Shown: positions 55,856 through 64,000 of the stretch, in pieces
Numbering within the stretch: the stretch's first letter is position 1
Layout: every line of letters starts with the position of its first letter
From: an uncultured Cohaesibacter sp.
Lineage (GTDB): Bacteria > Pseudomonadota > Alphaproteobacteria > Rhizobiales > Cohaesibacteraceae
NCBI RefSeq assembly: GCF_963666525.1
Contig: NZ_OY762905.1
Coordinates: 1,054,001 to 1,118,000 of the forward strand
DNA length: 64,000 bases
Reading direction: 5' to 3'
Translations under genes and position numbers: made by a program
The notes under the pieces: model-generated
Told to the model about the DNA's origin: nothing
The model's input: the letters and a program-made list of their open reading frames with translations, nothing else
Database searches by the model: none

Positions 55856-56522
55856 TCTTGTAATATTGACTTGTCATTTCAAATAATTGCCCGCTAACGG
55901 ATCCAAAGTGCAATTTGGCGCCCGCGACAGAATAGATGGCGACCGGATTGGGCGGGCACGCCATCTGAAGGTGGCGCGCAACCGCTGAACCGATCTCATT
56001 TCAAACAAGGACCCGAGCCACTGGCCACCCCATGGCAATAGAATATTTCCGGGGCATTGCTTCATCGAAATTGACGGATTGTCCGGGATCAGAAAGGGAT
56101 TTTCTGCAACACCATTTTCTCCACATTTCTATCCAGAAAATTATCAGTAATATTCCGTATAGTCAATTTCCTGCTGTATCCGTCAGGACAGTCCCCTGAC
56201 CATAAAGTGGCCACCTGCCAAAGGTTTGAGGCAGGAGCCACCACGCTCTTCGATGGAATTGGCAGATCTGGCCATTATAGAGACCTCCAGCGGCCGATAA
56301 AGCGCAACGCCCCTCACCCGCATCATCGCGCACCCGAGCTACCAGCTTGTCCTGCGGGATGACCTGCATCTGGCTGCTACCCTTCCGACTGAACAGGACA
56401 TCAGTCCCGCAAGCTCCTATCAGCCCCTGATAAACAGATACGGCCCCGGAGCTGTCGAGCACCGGGGCCGTATGAGAGACGCATCCGTCTGGAGCGTCCA
56501 TGGTCTGCAAAGCCGGGATGGA
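55856..56522. other. Intergenic stretch of about 665 bp
   Basis: AT-rich at 56040-56170, which suits the promoter of the small gene at 55855. Apart from the strong hairpin at 56439-56472 no element is clear. A 115-codon minus-strand frame (56163-56510) runs through that hairpin and has no recognisable content, so it is not called. Confidence 0.4.
56439..56472 (-). terminator. Strong hairpin after the DoxX gene
   Basis: TACGGCCCCGG (56439-56449) pairs perfectly with CCGGGGCCGTA (56462-56472). On the minus strand it lies 50 bp past the DoxX stop and is followed by TCTGTTTATC. Confidence 0.65.
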
Positions 56523-56954
56523 TCAGGCCGTCAGGGCCAGCGCGCCACCACCGAGCAGAACCTGTACAAGCAGTGCAACTGCCCAGAAGGCGGGATATTC
56601 CCAGCCGCCATTTGCGTTCGTGAACCAGAAACCGTTTTTGCCGTGTGCGAGAATGGCAGCACCAAGCAGCGTCGGGATCAACAGCAGAGCAACGAGGCTG
56701 GTCTGGAAGCCAAGGATCAGGGCAATGCCACCCAGGGTCTCAGCTGCGATGGTCAGGTAGGCAAACCAGCCGGGAACGCCCAACGATGCGAAGAAGCCAG
56801 CGGCGCCCTTGGGCGTGAAGATGAAGTATTTCAGATAGGCATGCGCCAGAAAAAGGCCACCGAGTGAAACCCGCAGCAACAGGGCGGCAAGGGCGATAGC
56901 GTTTTCAGAACCAGCTCCAGCGAAGCCGAGGAAATTGGAAGAAAGGTCGATCAT
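56523..56954 (-). CDS. DoxX-family membrane protein
   Basis: A 143-residue protein from the ATG at 56954, which has GAGGAC at a good distance; an earlier in-frame ATG at 56972 is less likely. Four hydrophobic helices and the family marks LLRVSLGGLFLAHAYLKYFIF, ETLGGIALILGFQTSLVALLLIP and the NANGGWEYPAFWAVALL end are seen. DoxX proteins are associated with respiratory or redox complexes, but the role of most is unknown. It lies downstream of hpaR on the same strand, 245 bp away. Confidence 0.88.
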   Translation of the reverse strand: MIDLSSNFLGFAGAGSENAIALAALLLRVSLGGLFLAHAYLKYFIFTPKGAAGFFASLGVPGWFAYLTIAAETLGGIALILGFQTSLVALLLIPTLLGAAILAHGKNGFWFTNANGGWEYPAFWAVALLVQVLLGGGALALTA

Positions 56955-57199
56955 TTGTTTTGTCCTCATCATTGCCGCAGGTCGCGGCGTTTCGTTAAAA
57001 CAAAGATAGATCTTTCTTATTGAGATTAAAATGTTGAAAATATGGAATTACTATCATCAATTTATTCTCAATTTACCAACGCAAACATATCCGATTGCGA
57101 ACACCGTGCGACTGCCGAAAACTGCAGGTCCGCATCGCGCTCGCGATCATCCCCTATTCGTCAGGATGCCTCGGTCAGACTGTATGATCACAGCAACGG

Positions 57200-57664
57200 T
57201 CAGCTTTGCTTATTGAGCGCAGCCAGCAGGATTTCCAGTTCATCGAGCAGAAGCCCGATACGCTCATTGCCAACCTTGCTTTCAATGTCTTCGTAAATCT
57301 TTGCGCTTGCAGGTGCTAGCTTCCGTATGAACAGACTGCCTTCCTCGCTCAGACACACCAGCGCACGGCGACCGTCCTTGCTGTCCCGATTCACCTCCAC
57401 AAAGCCCCGCGCTTCCAGAGTTCTCATGATGCGGGTAAGCGATGGAGCCAGAATGCAAGCTTGCCGCGCCAGAAAACTCGCGTCGACAGTCCCGACTTCA
57501 TCCAGCACACGCATGACACGCCATTGTTGTTCGGTGACATCATTTTCGGCCAGCAAGGGTCTGAAGTAGTCCATCACGGCTTCCCGTGCGCGCAGTAGGG
57601 CGATCGGCAACGTTCTTTGTGTCTGGCTTAGTTCGGTGCCAGCACGGGACGGTAGTTTTGTCAT
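57200..57664 (-). CDS. hpaR: MarR-family regulator HpaR of homoprotocatechuate catabolism
   Basis: A 154-residue MarR protein starting at the ATG at 57664 behind AAGGAG. The winged HTH core (VTEQQWRVMRVLDEVGTVDASFLARQACILAPSLTRIMRTLEARGFVEVNRDSKDGRRALV) matches HpaR, the repressor of 4-hydroxyphenylacetate genes released by the aromatic acid. It is divergent from hpaF-E-D and should act on the operator region at 57780-57820. Confidence 0.93.
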   Translation of the reverse strand: MTKLPSRAGTELSQTQRTLPIALLRAREAVMDYFRPLLAENDVTEQQWRVMRVLDEVGTVDASFLARQACILAPSLTRIMRTLEARGFVEVNRDSKDGRRALVCLSEEGSLFIRKLAPASAKIYEDIESKVGNERIGLLLDELEILLAALNKQS

Positions 57665-57800
57665 CTCCCTGGAACTCCTTGGGCGTAATTCTTCCTGGTG
57701 GTGAGCAGTATTCAGAAATCGATGCACATTCGCAAATTCCGCGAGTTTGTAACACTAGACTAAAATTGAATAGTGGCCAGATTGACAATAGCAGATAAAT

Positions 57801-57812
57801 TTAACATGTTAA
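57801..57812. promoter_or_regulatory. 12-bp palindrome between hpaR and hpaF
   Basis: TTAACATGTTAA is perfectly symmetrical, lies 20 bp before the hpaF start and follows a TTGACA box at 57782. It is placed where HpaR would block the rightward promoter. Assignment is inferred. Confidence 0.6.
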
Positions 57813-57832
57813 GTATTATCTGGGAGGAAATC

Positions 57833-58222
57833 GTGCCACACCTTAAAATCGAATATTCAGCGGGGCTGGAGAGCCGTGCTGACATGGCGGAGCTATGTCA
57901 GACTGCCTATCAGGCGATGCTAAACACCGGGATCTTTCCCAAGGCGGGGATACGCGTTCGCGCCTACAAGGCCGACTATGCCATTGTCGCTGACGGGCTG
58001 CCACAAAATGATTTTGCGGCGCTGACCTTGTCCGTTGGCTCTGGACGCTCGACCGAACAACTCAAGTCCGCAGGGGATGAGATTTTTGCAGCGGTCAGAG
58101 CAGCCCTCGCGCTCCCTTTGGCCACGACGCACTTCGCGCTCTCCCTCGAAATCCGTGTCATCAACCCAGACCTGAGCTGGAAAGACACCCCTATTCATGC
58201 CCGCCTATCAGGCCAGAATTAA
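57833..58222 (+). CDS. hpaF: 5-carboxymethyl-2-hydroxymuconate delta-isomerase
   Basis: A 129-residue protein. The GTG at 57833 (GGGAGGAAATC upstream) is chosen because it gives M-P-H-L at the N-terminus, placing the catalytic Pro directly after the processed Met, as in all members of this tautomerase. A longer in-frame start at 57773 would bury that Pro. The rest matches HpaF (GIFPKAGIRVRAY, LSVGSGRS, LALSLEIR). It isomerises 5-carboxymethyl-2-hydroxymuconate in the lower pathway. The next gene starts 10 bp on. Confidence 0.92.
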   Translation: MPHLKIEYSAGLESRADMAELCQTAYQAMLNTGIFPKAGIRVRAYKADYAIVADGLPQNDFAALTLSVGSGRSTEQLKSAGDEIFAAVRAALALPLATTHFALSLEIRVINPDLSWKDTPIHARLSGQN

Positions 58223-58232
58223 AGGAAGACCT

Positions 58233-59741
58233 ATGAGCGCTCTTGATGAGAACCTATCCAAAGCCCAAGGCTATCTTGCCAAATTCCGCAAGACCGGTGT
58301 GATGAACCATATCGCCGGGGCCAGTGTGCCCGCAAACTCGGGTGCGACCTTCGAAACGATCTCGCCCGTCGACGGATCTGTTCTGGCACAGGTTGCCAAG
58401 GGGGATGCGTCCGACATTGACGCCGCTGTTGCAGCAGCCAAGGCAGCTTTTGCCAGCTGGTCCAGGATGCCAGGCAAGGACCGCAAGGCCATTCTGATCA
58501 AGGTGGCGGAAGCCATTGAGGCCAGGGCCGAGGAAGTTGCTTTTACCGAATGCATGGATACGGGGCAGGCGCTGCGGTTCATGTCGAAGGCTGCCGTACG
58601 TGGTGCTGCAAATTTCCGCTTCTTTGCCGATCAGGCTCCTTCAGCCGAAGATGGTCTGGCGCTGCGCAATCCAAACCAGATGAACGTCACGTCCCGCCGC
58701 CCGATCGGGCCGATCGGTGTCATCACGCCGTGGAACACGCCGTTCATGCTGTCGACTTGGAAGATCGCCCCGGCTCTGGCAGCAGGCTGCACCGTAGTGC
58801 ACAAGCCCGCCGAATTCTCGCCCATGACGGCCAAGCTGCTTGTCGAGATCGCGGAAGAGGCCGGTCTGCCAAAAGGCGTTCTCAACCTCGTCAACGGATT
58901 TGGCGACAGCGCCGGCAAGGCGCTTACCGAACATCCCGACATCAAGGCCATTGCCTTCGTTGGTGAAAGCCGCACCGGGTCGCACATCATGCGCCAGGGG
59001 GCCGACACACTGAAGCGGTTCCACTTCGAACTTGGCGGCAAGAACCCGGTGATCGTGTTTGACGATGCCGATCTTGATCGTGCCGTGAACGCTGCGACCT
59101 TCATGATCTATTCGCTCAATGGCGAGCGCTGCACCTCGTCCTCGCGTCTGTTGGTGCAGGAAAGCATCTACGAGGAGTTCACCGCCAAGGTTGCTGAAGT
59201 TGCCAAGAGCATCAAGGTCGGACATCCGCTCGACCCTGAAACGGTCGTCGGCCCGCTCATCCATCCGGTACACGAGGAAAAGGTGCTGTCCTACTTCGCC
59301 AAGGCGCGAGAAGAAGGGGCAACCATCGCCGCGGGAGGCCAGAAGGTGGGTGAAGAAGGCTGCTATGTCAGCCCTACCCTCTTTACCGGAGCAACCAACA
59401 ACATGGCCATCGCGCAGGAAGAGATCTTCGGCCCCGTTCTGACGGCCATTCCTTTCAAGGACGAAGACGAGGCCTTGGCGCTAGCCAACAACGTCCAGTA
59501 TGGCCTCGCTGCCTATCTCTGGACGAGCGATCTCGACCGCGCCATGCGCATGACCGACAATCTCGAAGCCGGCATGATGTGGGTGAACTCCGAAAACGTA
59601 CGCCATCTGCCATCCCCGTTCGGGGGCGTCAAGGCCTCGGGTATCGGCCGTGACGGCGGCGACTGGTCGTTCGATTTCTATATGGAAACTGTCAATGTTT
59701 GCTTCCCAAGGCAGCATCACAAAGTGCCTCGGCTGGGCTGA
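58233..59741 (+). CDS. hpaE: 5-carboxymethyl-2-hydroxymuconate semialdehyde dehydrogenase
   Basis: A 502-residue aldehyde dehydrogenase from the ATG at 58233 behind AAAGGAAGACC. Motifs are ITPWNTPFMLSTWK, FELGGKNPVIVFDDADLD and the catalytic Cys in NGERCTSSSRLL, as in HpaE. It oxidises the ring-fission semialdehyde to the dicarboxylate with NAD. It sits between the isomerase and the ring-cleaving dioxygenase, as in known hpa clusters. Confidence 0.93.
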   Translation: MSALDENLSKAQGYLAKFRKTGVMNHIAGASVPANSGATFETISPVDGSVLAQVAKGDASDIDAAVAAAKAAFASWSRMPGKDRKAILIKVAEAIEARAEEVAFTECMDTGQALRFMSKAAVRGAANFRFFADQAPSAEDGLALRNPNQMNVTSRRPIGPIGVITPWNTPFMLSTWKIAPALAAGCTVVHKPAEFSPMTAKLLVEIAEEAGLPKGVLNLVNGFGDSAGKALTEHPDIKAIAFVGESRTGSHIMRQGADTLKRFHFELGGKNPVIVFDDADLDRAVNAATFMIYSLNGERCTSSSRLLVQESIYEEFTAKVAEVAKSIKVGHPLDPETVVGPLIHPVHEEKVLSYFAKAREEGATIAAGGQKVGEEGCYVSPTLFTGATNNMAIAQEEIFGPVLTAIPFKDEDEALALANNVQYGLAAYLWTSDLDRAMRMTDNLEAGMMWVNSENVRHLPSPFGGVKASGIGRDGGDWSFDFYMETVNVCFPRQHHKVPRLG

Positions 59742-59864
59742 CCTGCCCGGACCGAGTGCACTTTGGGGCGGGCAAGCCCGCCCCATCGACCTTCAATCAA
59801 GAGCTCCAGCGAGAGCCGCAAACAGGATTTTCGACACCTGATGGTGTCCATGGGAGAGAGAAAC

Positions 59865-60845
59865 ATGCCAATTCCAGCACCCAATCTATACCCGCCCTTC
59901 AATATTCTACGCCTTAGCCATGTTGTGTTCGGCGTCAAGGATCTGGCTGCCAGCCGCCGTTTCTATGTCGACATTCTCGGCCTGCAGATTACCGATGAAA
60001 CGGATGACGCCGTCTATCTGCGCGCGCTTGAAGAGCGTGGACATCACTGTCTGGTCCTGAGCAAAGCGGACAAGAGTGAAGTCCAGAGTTTGTCGTTCAA
60101 GGTATTCGCCGAGGAAGAACTCGACAAGGCATTCGACTGGTTCAAACAGAAGGGCCATCCGGTCGCCTGGGTCGAGCGGGCCTATCAGGGACGCACACTG
60201 GCAACCGTCGACAATTTCGGCATGCCGATCGAGTTCTATTTCAAGATGGACCGTCTGGCACCCATCCACCAGAAATACGAGCTCTACAAGGGTGTGAAGC
60301 CGCTGCGCATCGATCACTTCAACTGCTTCTCCTCTTCGGTCGATGACAGCGTGGCATTCTACAATGAACTCGGCTTCCGGGTGACCGAATACACCGAGGA
60401 CGAAGAAAGCGGCAAGCTGTGGGCTGCCTGGACGCACCGCAAGGGCGGCGTCCATGACATCGCCTTCACCAACGGTCTGGGGCCGCGACTGCACCATACG
60501 GCATTCTGGGTTCCGACGCCGCTCAACATCATCGATCTGTGTGATCTGATGGCAACCACCGGCTATGTCAGCAACATCGAGCGCGGGCCGGGCCGACACG
60601 GCATTTCCAATGCCTTCTTCCTCTACATCCTTGATCCGGACGGACACCGCATCGAGATCTATTGCTCCGACTATCAGACGGTTGATCCGGACCTTGAGGC
60701 AATCAAGTGGGATCTGAAGGATCCGCAGCGCCAGACCCTCTGGGGCGCACCGGCCCCACGCTCCTGGTTCGAGCATGGCTCGCTGTTCGATGGCCTTGAG
60801 CCGAAACAGAGCGATCTGGCCGCAAGTCCGATCATCGCCCCGTGA
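59865..60845 (+). CDS. hpaD: 3,4-dihydroxyphenylacetate 2,3-dioxygenase
   Basis: A 326-residue extradiol dioxygenase with two vicinal-oxygen-chelate domains. The first, non-catalytic domain covers about residues 1-140. The second holds the metal ligands: His in LRIDHFNCF, His in RLHHTAFWV and Glu in HRIEIYC. It cleaves homoprotocatechuate with O2 and Fe or Mn to the 2-hydroxymuconate semialdehyde. The ATG at 59865 follows GGGAGAGAG. A GC-rich inverted repeat lies in the 120-bp gap after hpaE (about 59744-59785). Confidence 0.95.
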   Translation: MPIPAPNLYPPFNILRLSHVVFGVKDLAASRRFYVDILGLQITDETDDAVYLRALEERGHHCLVLSKADKSEVQSLSFKVFAEEELDKAFDWFKQKGHPVAWVERAYQGRTLATVDNFGMPIEFYFKMDRLAPIHQKYELYKGVKPLRIDHFNCFSSSVDDSVAFYNELGFRVTEYTEDEESGKLWAAWTHRKGGVHDIAFTNGLGPRLHHTAFWVPTPLNIIDLCDLMATTGYVSNIERGPGRHGISNAFFLYILDPDGHRIEIYCSDYQTVDPDLEAIKWDLKDPQRQTLWGAPAPRSWFEHGSLFDGLEPKQSDLAASPIIAP

Positions 60846-60907
60846 GTTGATGGTTCGGGATGGGCCACTAAGGCCCTTCCCGGGCAGTTCGAAACAAGGA
60901 AAGTCTG

Positions 60908-62356
60908 ATGTTCAAAGATCCGGAATTGCTCAAACAGGCAGCGCTCGTGGGAAGCCAGTGGATCCCAGCCAATGAAACGGGGATCAAAGTCACCAACCCG
61001 GCGACGGGCGAGACCATTGGTCATGTGCCAAGCCTTGGCGCCACTGAGACGGAGGCTGCCATCAAGGCGGCAGATGATGCGCAGAAGCAATGGGCAGCCA
61101 GAACGGCCAAGGAACGGTCTGTCATCCTGCGGCGCTGGTACGATCTGATCATCGAGAATGTGGACGACCTGGCTCTGATCCTGACGTTGGAACAGGGCAA
61201 ACCACTGGCGGAAGCGAAGGGCGAAATCCTCTATGGCGCATCTTTCATCGAATGGTTCGCAGAGGAAGCCCGCAGGGTCTATGGCGATGTGATCCCCGGT
61301 CATGCAGCCGACAAGCGGATTGTCGTCATCAAGCAGCCGATTGGGGTCGTTGCGGCGATTACGCCGTGGAACTTCCCCAATGCCATGATCACCCGCAAGG
61401 CGGGCCCTGCGCTTGCTGCCGGATGTGCCATGGTGCTCAAGCCTGCAGAGCAGACGCCCTTTTCCGCCATTGCGCTGGCCGTTCTGGCGCAGCGAGCAGG
61501 GCTTCCTGACGGTTTGCTGTCGGTCATTACCGGGCCTGCACGGGCCATTGGGGCGGTGATGACCGGCAGTGAAACGGTTCGCAAGCTGACCTTCACCGGC
61601 TCGACGCAGGTCGGGGTGGAACTGATGCGGCAGTGCGCACCAACGGTCAAGAAACTGGCGCTGGAGCTTGGGGGCAATGCACCTTTCATCGTGTTTGATG
61701 ATGCGGATCTGGATGCGGCTGTCGAAGGAGCGATCATCTCCAAATTCCGCAACAACGGTCAAACCTGCGTCTGCGCCAACCGGATCTATGTCCAGTCCGG
61801 CGTCTATGATGCCTTCGCGCAAAAGCTTGGAGCAAAGCTCTCGACCCTGAAGGTCGGCAACGGCCTTGAGCAAGACACCGTCTTCGGACCGCTGATTGAC
61901 GACAACGCCATAGCCAAGGTCGAAGAACACATCGCCGACGCCACAAGCAAAGGGGCAAGCGTCATGTGCGGCGGCTCTGTCCATGCGCTGGGGGGAACGT
62001 TCTTTGAGCCGACAGTCTTGACCGGTGTCACACAGGATATGGCCATCGCATCCGAGGAAACCTTCGGCCCGGTCGCCCCGCTTTTCCGCTTTGAAGAAGA
62101 CGCAGACGTCGTCGCGATGTCCAACGATACCGAGTTCGGTCTGGCGTCCTATTTCTACACCCGAGATCTGGCGCGTGCCTGGAAGGTCGGGGAACAGCTG
62201 GAATACGGCATGGTCGGAATCAACACCGGCCTGATCTCGACGCCGGAAGCCCCGTTTGGCGGCATCAAATCCTCAGGTCTCGGCCGGGAAGGATCCCGCT
62301 ACGGCATCGAGGAATTCACTGAAATCAAATATCTCTGCTTCGGCGGAATAGCCTGA
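60908..62356 (+). CDS. gabD: Succinate-semialdehyde dehydrogenase
   Basis: A 482-residue aldehyde dehydrogenase of the GabD class, with TPWNFPNAMITRKAGPALAAGC, LELGGNAPFIVFDDADLD and the catalytic Cys in NNGQTCVCANRIYVQ. Within the hpa cluster its job is to turn the succinic semialdehyde released by the pathway's final aldolase into succinate for the TCA cycle. It is placed between hpaD and hpaG, which is not the enterobacterial order. Confidence 0.94.
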   Translation: MFKDPELLKQAALVGSQWIPANETGIKVTNPATGETIGHVPSLGATETEAAIKAADDAQKQWAARTAKERSVILRRWYDLIIENVDDLALILTLEQGKPLAEAKGEILYGASFIEWFAEEARRVYGDVIPGHAADKRIVVIKQPIGVVAAITPWNFPNAMITRKAGPALAAGCAMVLKPAEQTPFSAIALAVLAQRAGLPDGLLSVITGPARAIGAVMTGSETVRKLTFTGSTQVGVELMRQCAPTVKKLALELGGNAPFIVFDDADLDAAVEGAIISKFRNNGQTCVCANRIYVQSGVYDAFAQKLGAKLSTLKVGNGLEQDTVFGPLIDDNAIAKVEEHIADATSKGASVMCGGSVHALGGTFFEPTVLTGVTQDMAIASEETFGPVAPLFRFEEDADVVAMSNDTEFGLASYFYTRDLARAWKVGEQLEYGMVGINTGLISTPEAPFGGIKSSGLGREGSRYGIEEFTEIKYLCFGGIA

Positions 62357-62367
62357 GGAGGCTGACC

Positions 62368-63246
62368 ATGAAATCCATTCCCGCTCGCGTTGCGGCCTTC
62401 CGCGCCAATGGTGCCGATCGCTACGGCCTTGTAACCGACAACGGCATCGTCGATTTGACGCCCGAGTTCGGAGCCCGCTTTTCAAGCCTCAAACAGGTGA
62501 TCGAGGCTGGTGCCCTCGAAGAGATCATCAAGGCCGCCGAGGGGCGTTCCGCCGCCTATCGCGAAGAGGACGTCGACTTTCTCATCCCCATCGACAAGCC
62601 GGAAAAACTGATTTGCATCGGTGTCAATTTTCCTGACCGCAATGCCGAATACAAGGATGGCCAGGCCGCGCCGTCGAAACCGTCCATGTTCATCCGCTTT
62701 CCGCGCAGTTTCACCGGCCATGGCGGCAATCTTGTGCGCCCGCCGGAAAGCCCGCAGCTTGACTATGAAGGCGAAGTCACCATTGTCATTGGCAAGGGTG
62801 GACGCCGTATTGCCGAGGCGGATGCCTATGATCACATCGCCGCGCTGACCCTGTGCAACGAGGGAACAATCCGCGACTGGGTGCGCCATGCCAAATTCAA
62901 TGTCACCCAGGGCAAGAACTGGGACCAGTCCGGCGCCATTGGCCCCTGGCTTGTTCCGTTCCGCTCGGCAGACCAGCTTGACGACATCGAACTGGTGACG
63001 CGGGTCAACGGTGACATCCGTCAGCAGGACCGCACGTCCCGCATGATGTACAGCTTCCGCTACATCATCGCCTATGTATCCACTTTCTGCACGCTGGTTC
63101 CCGGCGATGTCATCGTCTGCGGCACGCCCACGGGAGCCGGAGCACGGTTCGACCCGCCAATCTGGTTGCAGCCGGGGGACGTGGTCGAGGTGGAAGCGGA
63201 AGGCATCGGCCTGCTGCGCAATGGTGTGGAGGACGAACAATGCTGA
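62368..63246 (+). CDS. hpaG: Fumarylacetoacetate-hydrolase-family enzyme of the hpa pathway (HpaG type)
   Basis: A 292-residue FAH-fold protein. KLICIGVNFPDRNAEY, LDYEGEVTIVIGKGGRRI (Glu metal ligands) and GDVIVCGTPTGAGARFDPP are seen. It should decarboxylate 5-oxopent-3-ene-1,2,5-tricarboxylate. In E. coli HpaG is a duplicated 429-residue protein covering decarboxylation and isomerisation; this one is a single unit, so it may do both as a dimer or only one. Its last codons overlap the hpaH start. Confidence 0.88.
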   Translation: MKSIPARVAAFRANGADRYGLVTDNGIVDLTPEFGARFSSLKQVIEAGALEEIIKAAEGRSAAYREEDVDFLIPIDKPEKLICIGVNFPDRNAEYKDGQAAPSKPSMFIRFPRSFTGHGGNLVRPPESPQLDYEGEVTIVIGKGGRRIAEADAYDHIAALTLCNEGTIRDWVRHAKFNVTQGKNWDQSGAIGPWLVPFRSADQLDDIELVTRVNGDIRQQDRTSRMMYSFRYIIAYVSTFCTLVPGDVIVCGTPTGAGARFDPPIWLQPGDVVEVEAEGIGLLRNGVEDEQC

Positions 63247-64000
63247 GTGCAAACGAGATTCAAACCGCAGCCGCAGACTTGCTGAAGGCGGAACAAACAC
63301 GGCAGCAGATCGGTCTGCTCTCCGTGCGTCACCCGGACATCACACTGGATGATGCCTATGCCATTCAGGCCGCGCAGATGCCGCACAAGTTGGCTCAGGG
63401 CAGATCCATCATCGGCTGGAAAATCGGTCTGACATCCAAGGTCATGCAGGATGCCCTCGGGATTTCCACCCCGGACAGCGGTGTCCTATACGACGACATG
63501 GACTTTGCAGACGGGGCCGTCATACCGGCGACGCGCTTCATCCAGCCGCGCATCGAGGCGGAAATTGCCTTTATCATGAAGGCTCCACTGGAAGGCAAGG
63601 TCAACCGCGAGGACGTTCTGGCGGCGACAGAGTATGTCGCACCTGCCCTTGAAATTCTGGACACCCGGATCACAAGGCAGGACGCCAGCACCGGCCAGAC
63701 CAGAAAGATCTTCGACACGGTCTCCGACAATGCTGCCAATGGGGGCATTGTTTTGGGAAAACAGCGCCATGCCCCAGAGGTGTTTGACCTCAGGTGGGTG
63801 GGAGCGATCCTGACCAAAAATGACGAAGTCACCGCCACGGGTCTTGGTGCTGCAGTGCTGAATGATCCGGTCATGGGCATCGTCTGGCTGTCGGAACGGA
63901 TGGGGCACTATGGGCAACGCATCGAGGCGGGACAGGTCGTTCTGGCCGGGTCCTTCATTGCGCCCATCGAGTGCCCGTCCGGCACATACATCCATGCTGA
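63240..64000 (+). CDS. hpaH: 2-oxohept-4-ene-1,7-dioate hydratase (partial)
   Basis: It reads from the ATG at 63240, inside the end of hpaG, to the window edge, about 253 residues of a protein usually near 267 long. The MhpD/HpaH pattern is clear: GWKIGLTSKVMQ, SGVLYDDMDF, PRIEAEIAFIM, YVAPALEILDTRI and a terminal GQVVLAGSFIAPIEC. It adds water to the dienoate so that the following aldolase (HpaI, not in the window) can split it. It is coupled translationally to hpaG. Confidence 0.95.
   Translation, partial: MLSANEIQTAAADLLKAEQTRQQIGLLSVRHPDITLDDAYAIQAAQMPHKLAQGRSIIGWKIGLTSKVMQDALGISTPDSGVLYDDMDFADGAVIPATRFIQPRIEAEIAFIMKAPLEGKVNREDVLAATEYVAPALEILDTRITRQDASTGQTRKIFDTVSDNAANGGIVLGKQRHAPEVFDLRWVGAILTKNDEVTATGLGAAVLNDPVMGIVWLSERMGHYGQRIEAGQVVLAGSFIAPIECPSGTYIHA

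Noticed and set aside
56163-56510. 115-codon minus-strand frame downstream of the DoxX gene
   Set aside because: It runs through a strong 11-bp hairpin and has no recognisable protein content.

Overview
The window looks like chromosomal DNA of an alphaproteobacterium, most likely order Hyphomicrobiales (Rhizobiales), perhaps a marine heterotroph near Cohaesibacter or Stappiaceae; this lineage call is inference. Supporting signs are an ArsR-methyltransferase/metF/metH cluster, a GapR (DUF2312) gene, a DUF1036 gene directly ahead of pyruvate kinase, a cysteine-free 41-residue L36, a moderately high GC content and dense solute-uptake operons. No rRNA, tRNA, CRISPR array, insertion sequence, integrase or phage gene was found.

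Layout. 1-7 kb is housekeeping: a methionine-cycle operon (ArsR-methyltransferase, metF, metH, the last running off the left edge) behind a perfect 16-bp palindrome, then a Nudix hydrolase, gapR, a DUF1036 protein and pyk. 7-13 kb holds a chemoreceptor, rpmJ, two small unknown genes, an ArsB/NhaD-type transporter and a CBS-pair protein. 13-17.4 kb has a divergent KdsB-like cytidylyltransferase with a histidine-phosphatase relative that lacks the second catalytic His, then a polar amino-acid ABC importer. 17.4-22.2 kb holds a LysR/YeiH pair and a MocR regulator divergent from a class V aminotransferase across three inverted repeats.

22.3-32 kb is a long minus-strand operon for peptide or acylated amino-acid use: an M20 hydrolase, a Dpp/Opp-type ABC importer, a second M20-like protein and an M24-like protein. 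The last two have lost several usual metal ligands. A divergent GntR regulator shares a promoter region with an 8-5-8 inverted repeat. A GNAT gene beside it carries a one-base frameshift.

32.9-43.7 kb is the most interesting region: two divergent operons. One encodes an HcnABC/opine-oxidase-like three-subunit dehydrogenase, an aldehyde dehydrogenase and a DapA-family lyase. The other encodes a polar amino-acid ABC importer, a lysine-6-dehydrogenase-like saccharopine-dehydrogenase-family protein, a LysR regulator and an SDR protein without the usual Tyr/Lys pair. Together they read as an uptake and catabolic route for an N-substituted amino acid, opine, D-amino acid or lysine derivative.

43.7-57 kb has aspartate ammonia-lyase, a TetR-controlled yiaA plus a triple-fusion LplT-PlsC-Aas protein (two tandem TGAACAtTGTTCA operators), a TAXI-TRAP importer linked to a PcaB/adenylosuccinate-lyase-family enzyme under a GntR regulator, and a DoxX protein. 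57.2-64 kb is the lower homoprotocatechuate (4-hydroxyphenylacetate) meta-cleavage pathway: hpaR divergent from hpaF-hpaE-hpaD-gabD-hpaG-hpaH, the last gene cut by the right edge.
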